NCBI GenBank assembly: GCA_963839475.1
Contig: CAWIVH010000020.1
Span: 186,001-250,000, forward strand
Source: CAWIVH01 sp963839475
GTDB taxonomy: Bacteria; Acidobacteriota; UBA6911
Reading direction: 5' to 3'
Length of the DNA stretch: 64,000 nt
Shown here: one piece after another, positions 61,762-64,000 of the stretch
Layout: each line of letters begins with the position of its first letter
How positions within the stretch are numbered: position 1 is the stretch's first letter
Notes under the pieces: generated by a model
The model's input: the letters and a program-made list of their open reading frames with translations, nothing else
The model's database searches: none
Told to the model about the DNA's origin: nothing
Program-made: the position numbers and the translations under genes

Positions 61762-63078
61762 TCAGTCCAATCCCGCGGCGGATTTCAGAAGGGTGACGAT
61801 TTCTCCTTCAATCTGCCGCGCGACTTCAGACGGCATGTCCGAGTCCAGATAGAAGGCATCCCACCAAAGCTCGCCCTGAAAGAGGCGCACCAGTGCGCTG
61901 AATTCCGGCCCCAGCGTAATGTTTGAAGTGAAAGCGTGCAGGCCTGTCAGCCGAAAAGATGATTCACCATTCCAATCCGGGACCGGGCCGGCATAGCTCA
62001 AGGCTGTGGTTGCCATGCGCATCGATTTCGTCTTGATCAGCATTCTCATCATTCCGGGACTCAGGGCGTTGGCGAGGAAGCGTTCTCCCCGTTGGTTGGA
62101 ACGATAGATGCAGGATTGAATTTTTTCCGCCAGCTTCCAGAAATCCGCCCCATCCTGAATCATGAGGTCGAAGCGGCACATCCCCATGTAACATCCGAGG
62201 GTCGATTCCGGAATGGCTCTGCTCAGATAAGGACGCAGGTCGGCAAATGTAAGATTCCGCAACGGAACAGAATCACCTGGATAGAGAATCCGTTTGACGG
62301 CCATCAATAACGCCGAGCTCAAAATGGCATTGAGTGTTATGCGTTTTTGCCGCGTGCATCGTATCAGGGCTGCCGTAAGCGGTTTTGGCAGCCGCAAAGG
62401 CAGGATTCTATGGCAACCCGAAGCCTGGATCCCAGGTTTCCGCCCACCTCTCGATTTCCATCGAAAAGACACCTCCCCAGCCAGTTGACGGCCCATAAAC
62501 CGGGCCAGTCGCCAGCCAAATCCTATTCCCTGCAGATGCGCGGGAAAAAGCGCGTTTGCCGGATAGATCCCTTCGTCCGGAAGAGACCCGGAGGCAGCAG
62601 CGGGCTGCAAGGCACAGCCCGAGAGAATTTCATACAACAATGGCAACGCTGAAACGGCATCCAGGATGGCATGCTGAATGGTCACTATAATTTCACCGCC
62701 GGCAATCTCCGGCGCCCGGTTCATCAAATAATGGCAACGCATCAGGGGGCCAGACGCAATGTCGAGGCGGTTGTCGAGCTCATGCTGTGCCACATCGATC
62801 CAACTTTCGGCGGACTCCTTCTCCCTGCAATCAAGCGGAATAGGTGGCGCATCATCAAAAACAAAGGCAAATCCTCCTTTGCCCGGAGCTATCCGGGCGC
62901 GCAGGAGACGGTGCCTGAGCTGGAGTTTGCCCAGTGAGGCGGCCAGCCGGTCCCGATCGAGCGAACCCTCAATTTTAAGCACGCAAACTGCATTCATGGC
63001 CCCGAACAAATCCGTGATGGTCAAAGAATGCTCAAATCCCTCAAGCTTCCTGGTATGAATCTTCCTGCCATCTGCCAT
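61762..63078 (-). CDS. Condensation-domain-like acyltransferase
   Basis: 438 residues. The fold is that of NRPS condensation/PapA/WES acyltransferases. The HHxxxDG site appears as QHAILDAVSALPL, with the second His and the Asp kept but the first His replaced by Gln. ALVRLRHRLLRARI-type LRHRLLRARI and a late DWNGESSFRLTGL block agree with the family. It should move an acyl group from the adjacent ACP onto an amine or hydroxyl. AGAAGGA precedes the ATG. It is the first gene of the minus operon. An alcohol acyltransferase is the main alternative. Confidence 0.75.
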   Translation of the reverse strand: MADGRKIHTRKLEGFEHSLTITDLFGAMNAVCVLKIEGSLDRDRLAASLGKLQLRHRLLRARIAPGKGGFAFVFDDAPPIPLDCREKESAESWIDVAQHELDNRLDIASGPLMRCHYLMNRAPEIAGGEIIVTIQHAILDAVSALPLLYEILSGCALQPAAASGSLPDEGIYPANALFPAHLQGIGFGWRLARFMGRQLAGEVSFRWKSRGGRKPGIQASGCHRILPLRLPKPLTAALIRCTRQKRITLNAILSSALLMAVKRILYPGDSVPLRNLTFADLRPYLSRAIPESTLGCYMGMCRFDLMIQDGADFWKLAEKIQSCIYRSNQRGERFLANALSPGMMRMLIKTKSMRMATTALSYAGPVPDWNGESSFRLTGLHAFTSNITLGPEFSALVRLFQGELWWDAFYLDSDMPSEVARQIEGEIVTLLKSAAGLD

Positions 63079-63181
63079 AAGTCCTTCTAATCTGAGAATC
63101 CTCTAAGAAAGTCCGGTGAACAATTGCACAATCGGGACTAAGTCTCTGAGTCATAGTTATTAAGTTCCTCACTGGGAGATA

Positions 63182-63196
63182 TCATATTCCATATGA
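63182..63196. promoter_or_regulatory. Perfect inverted repeat between divergent genes
   Basis: TCATAT-TCC-ATATGA lies in the 212-bp AT-rich gap between the acyltransferase operon (minus) and the lipoprotein gene (plus). It is well placed to be an operator for either. Confidence 0.45.
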
Positions 63197-63263
63197 CAGC
63201 TCTGTTAGTCTATTATTTTTTGCGGCTCATGCTTAATCTGACCCTCCCATTGGAGTGTGGCAA

Positions 63264-63273
63264 TTGCTATAAT
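63264..63273 (+). promoter_or_regulatory. Extended -10 promoter of the lipoprotein gene
   Basis: TTGCTATAAT includes the TGnTATAAT form of an extended -10, with no clear -35 at the usual spacing. It predicts a very short leader before the ATG at 63291, or a longer one if the ATG at 63396 is used. Confidence 0.5.
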
Positions 63274-63290
63274 CCTCACCAACAACAACC

Positions 63291-64000
63291 ATGAGAAAAA
63301 TCACTGCTCTATTCCAGGTACAGGTGCGGCCAAGCGCATTTCGTGTTCCATGGAAGAAACCTGTAAAAGGTTTGTCTCGCCATATTTTGTTCTTCATGAT
63401 CTTATTGTTAAGTACGGTGCCCTTCCCAGCCTGCAGGTCGAAAGTTGCGGCAAAACCAGCTATGCCGCCCGCCGTCGTTATCCCTATGCCGAATCTGCTC
63501 GAAGTCGGGGAAAGTCATCTTGAGTCAGGAAGATATAGTGAGGCGGTCGTTGCGCTCGAAAGCTATCTGAGTCAGAACCCGAACGCAACGGACCGAGACA
63601 TTGCGACATTTAAGCTGGGGCTCTGTTTCGCCTTGGCGGGAAAAAATGAGCAGGATTTCAAAAAAGCGCAAAATCAATTCCGGATTGTAGCAACCCAGTA
63701 TCCCCAGAGCCGGTATTTCCATTTGGCCTCATTCATTCTTTCCCTTCAAGCCAGCATCGATAGGCTTCAAATCGACTATCAAGAGAAAGCCAGAATTATT
63801 GAGGAAAAGGATGCGGCCCTTAGCGAACGGGATGAGCGGATACGCAAGCTCGCCGATGGCGGAAAGAGCAAGGACGGCAGGATCAAGGATCGGGAATCCC
63901 GTGTTCGGGAAAGAGATGAAAAGATCAAGGAGCTCAACGAAACTGTTCGCCGTCTGACCGATGAGCTCGAGCGTATGAAAAAGATCGACTTACAGCGGAA
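63291..64000 (+). CDS. TPR and coiled-coil lipoprotein, partial
   Basis: The gene runs off the right edge; 236 codons are visible. A hydrophobic segment RHILFFMILLLSTVPFPAC ends in a lipobox-like FPAC, so the mature protein is probably a lipoprotein. The next region (about residues 70-150, NLLEVGESHLESGRYSEAVVAL and later AQNQFRIVATQYPQSRYF) forms TPR units as in BamD/YbgF-like proteins. A highly charged coiled coil with repeated RDERIRKL and RDEKIKEL follows. The start is uncertain: ATG at 63291 gives a long N-terminus, ATG at 63396 gives a typical signal; neither has a clear Shine-Dalgarno. Confidence 0.7.
   Translation, partial: MRKITALFQVQVRPSAFRVPWKKPVKGLSRHILFFMILLLSTVPFPACRSKVAAKPAMPPAVVIPMPNLLEVGESHLESGRYSEAVVALESYLSQNPNATDRDIATFKLGLCFALAGKNEQDFKKAQNQFRIVATQYPQSRYFHLASFILSLQASIDRLQIDYQEKARIIEEKDAALSERDERIRKLADGGKSKDGRIKDRESRVRERDEKIKELNETVRRLTDELERMKKIDLQR

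Noticed and set aside
63257..63523. 88-codon open frame near the right end
   Set aside because: It overlaps the lipoprotein frame, which continues open to the window edge and encodes TPR and coiled-coil sequence.
1..64000. tRNA, rRNA, CRISPR arrays, transposases, integrases
   Set aside because: The gaps between genes were read on both strands; no cloverleaf, rRNA segment, regularly spaced repeats or transposase/integrase-like protein was seen.

Overview
The window looks like a chromosomal stretch of a Gram-negative bacterium, most plausibly an acidobacterium-like lineage. This is inferred from gene content, not from any marker search: a TonB-dependent receptor with an N-terminal carboxypeptidase-regulatory-like domain, Tat-exported Gfo/Idh/MocA and TIM-barrel sugar proteins, DUF1684, an orphan isoquinoline-oxidoreductase-like molybdoenzyme, a PilT ATPase and an EF-G of the mitochondrial/spirochaete type. 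Genes are densely packed on both strands, many with ATGA-type overlaps. I saw no tRNA, rRNA, CRISPR array, complete insertion sequence or prophage.

Layout. 1-3.0 kb (minus): corrinoid protein, DUF1638 protein and an ASKHA/2Fe-2S corrinoid reactivator cut by the window edge, the support set of a one-carbon methyltransferase whose catalytic subunit is not visible. 3.2-5.3 kb: an MFS carrier and an exported cyclophilin. 5.4-10.4 kb (minus): one operon with its own promoter, GAF-cyclase > HypE-like activase > HypD-like glycyl radical dehydratase, pointing to anaerobic hydroxyproline use. 10.6-16.4 kb (plus): secreted GH38 mannosidase, EF-G and a RecA-like ATPase. 16.6-23.4 kb (minus): parvulin, Gfo/Idh oxidoreductase, nucleoside hydrolase, small membrane proteins and an MFS carrier. 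23.6-26.0 kb: Lon. 26.3-31.5 kb (minus): TIM-barrel epimerase, GlgX and a sodium:solute symporter. 31.6-37.2 kb: PilT, a GYD protein, a coiled-coil repeat protein coupled to a second GAF/PAS cyclase, and a DUF1684 protein. 37.4-43.6 kb (plus): an LPG-synthase-like membrane protein, then a TetR-TolC-EmrA-EmrB efflux operon with palindromes at its promoter. 43.6-49.8 kb (minus): a DUF2157/DUF4824-like pair with a clear sigma-70 promoter, a secreted protein, a response regulator, a molybdoenzyme subunit and a small upstream gene broken by an amber codon. 50.2-52.6 kb: TonB receptor.

52.7-63.1 kb is the most unusual part: two convergent gene sets. The plus set holds an unknown protein, a 1011-residue protein whose N-terminal SGNH-hydrolase fold has lost its catalytic residues, a DUF1702-like protein, a small ORF that looks like an AMP-ligase start fused to an SDR C-terminus, and a membrane protein. 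The minus set is condensation-type acyltransferase > acyl carrier protein > fatty acyl-AMP ligase > a second DUF1702-like protein. Together they look like a small acyl-lipid or lipopeptide-like biosynthetic cluster of a kind I do not recognise. The window ends in a partial TPR/coiled-coil lipoprotein (plus).
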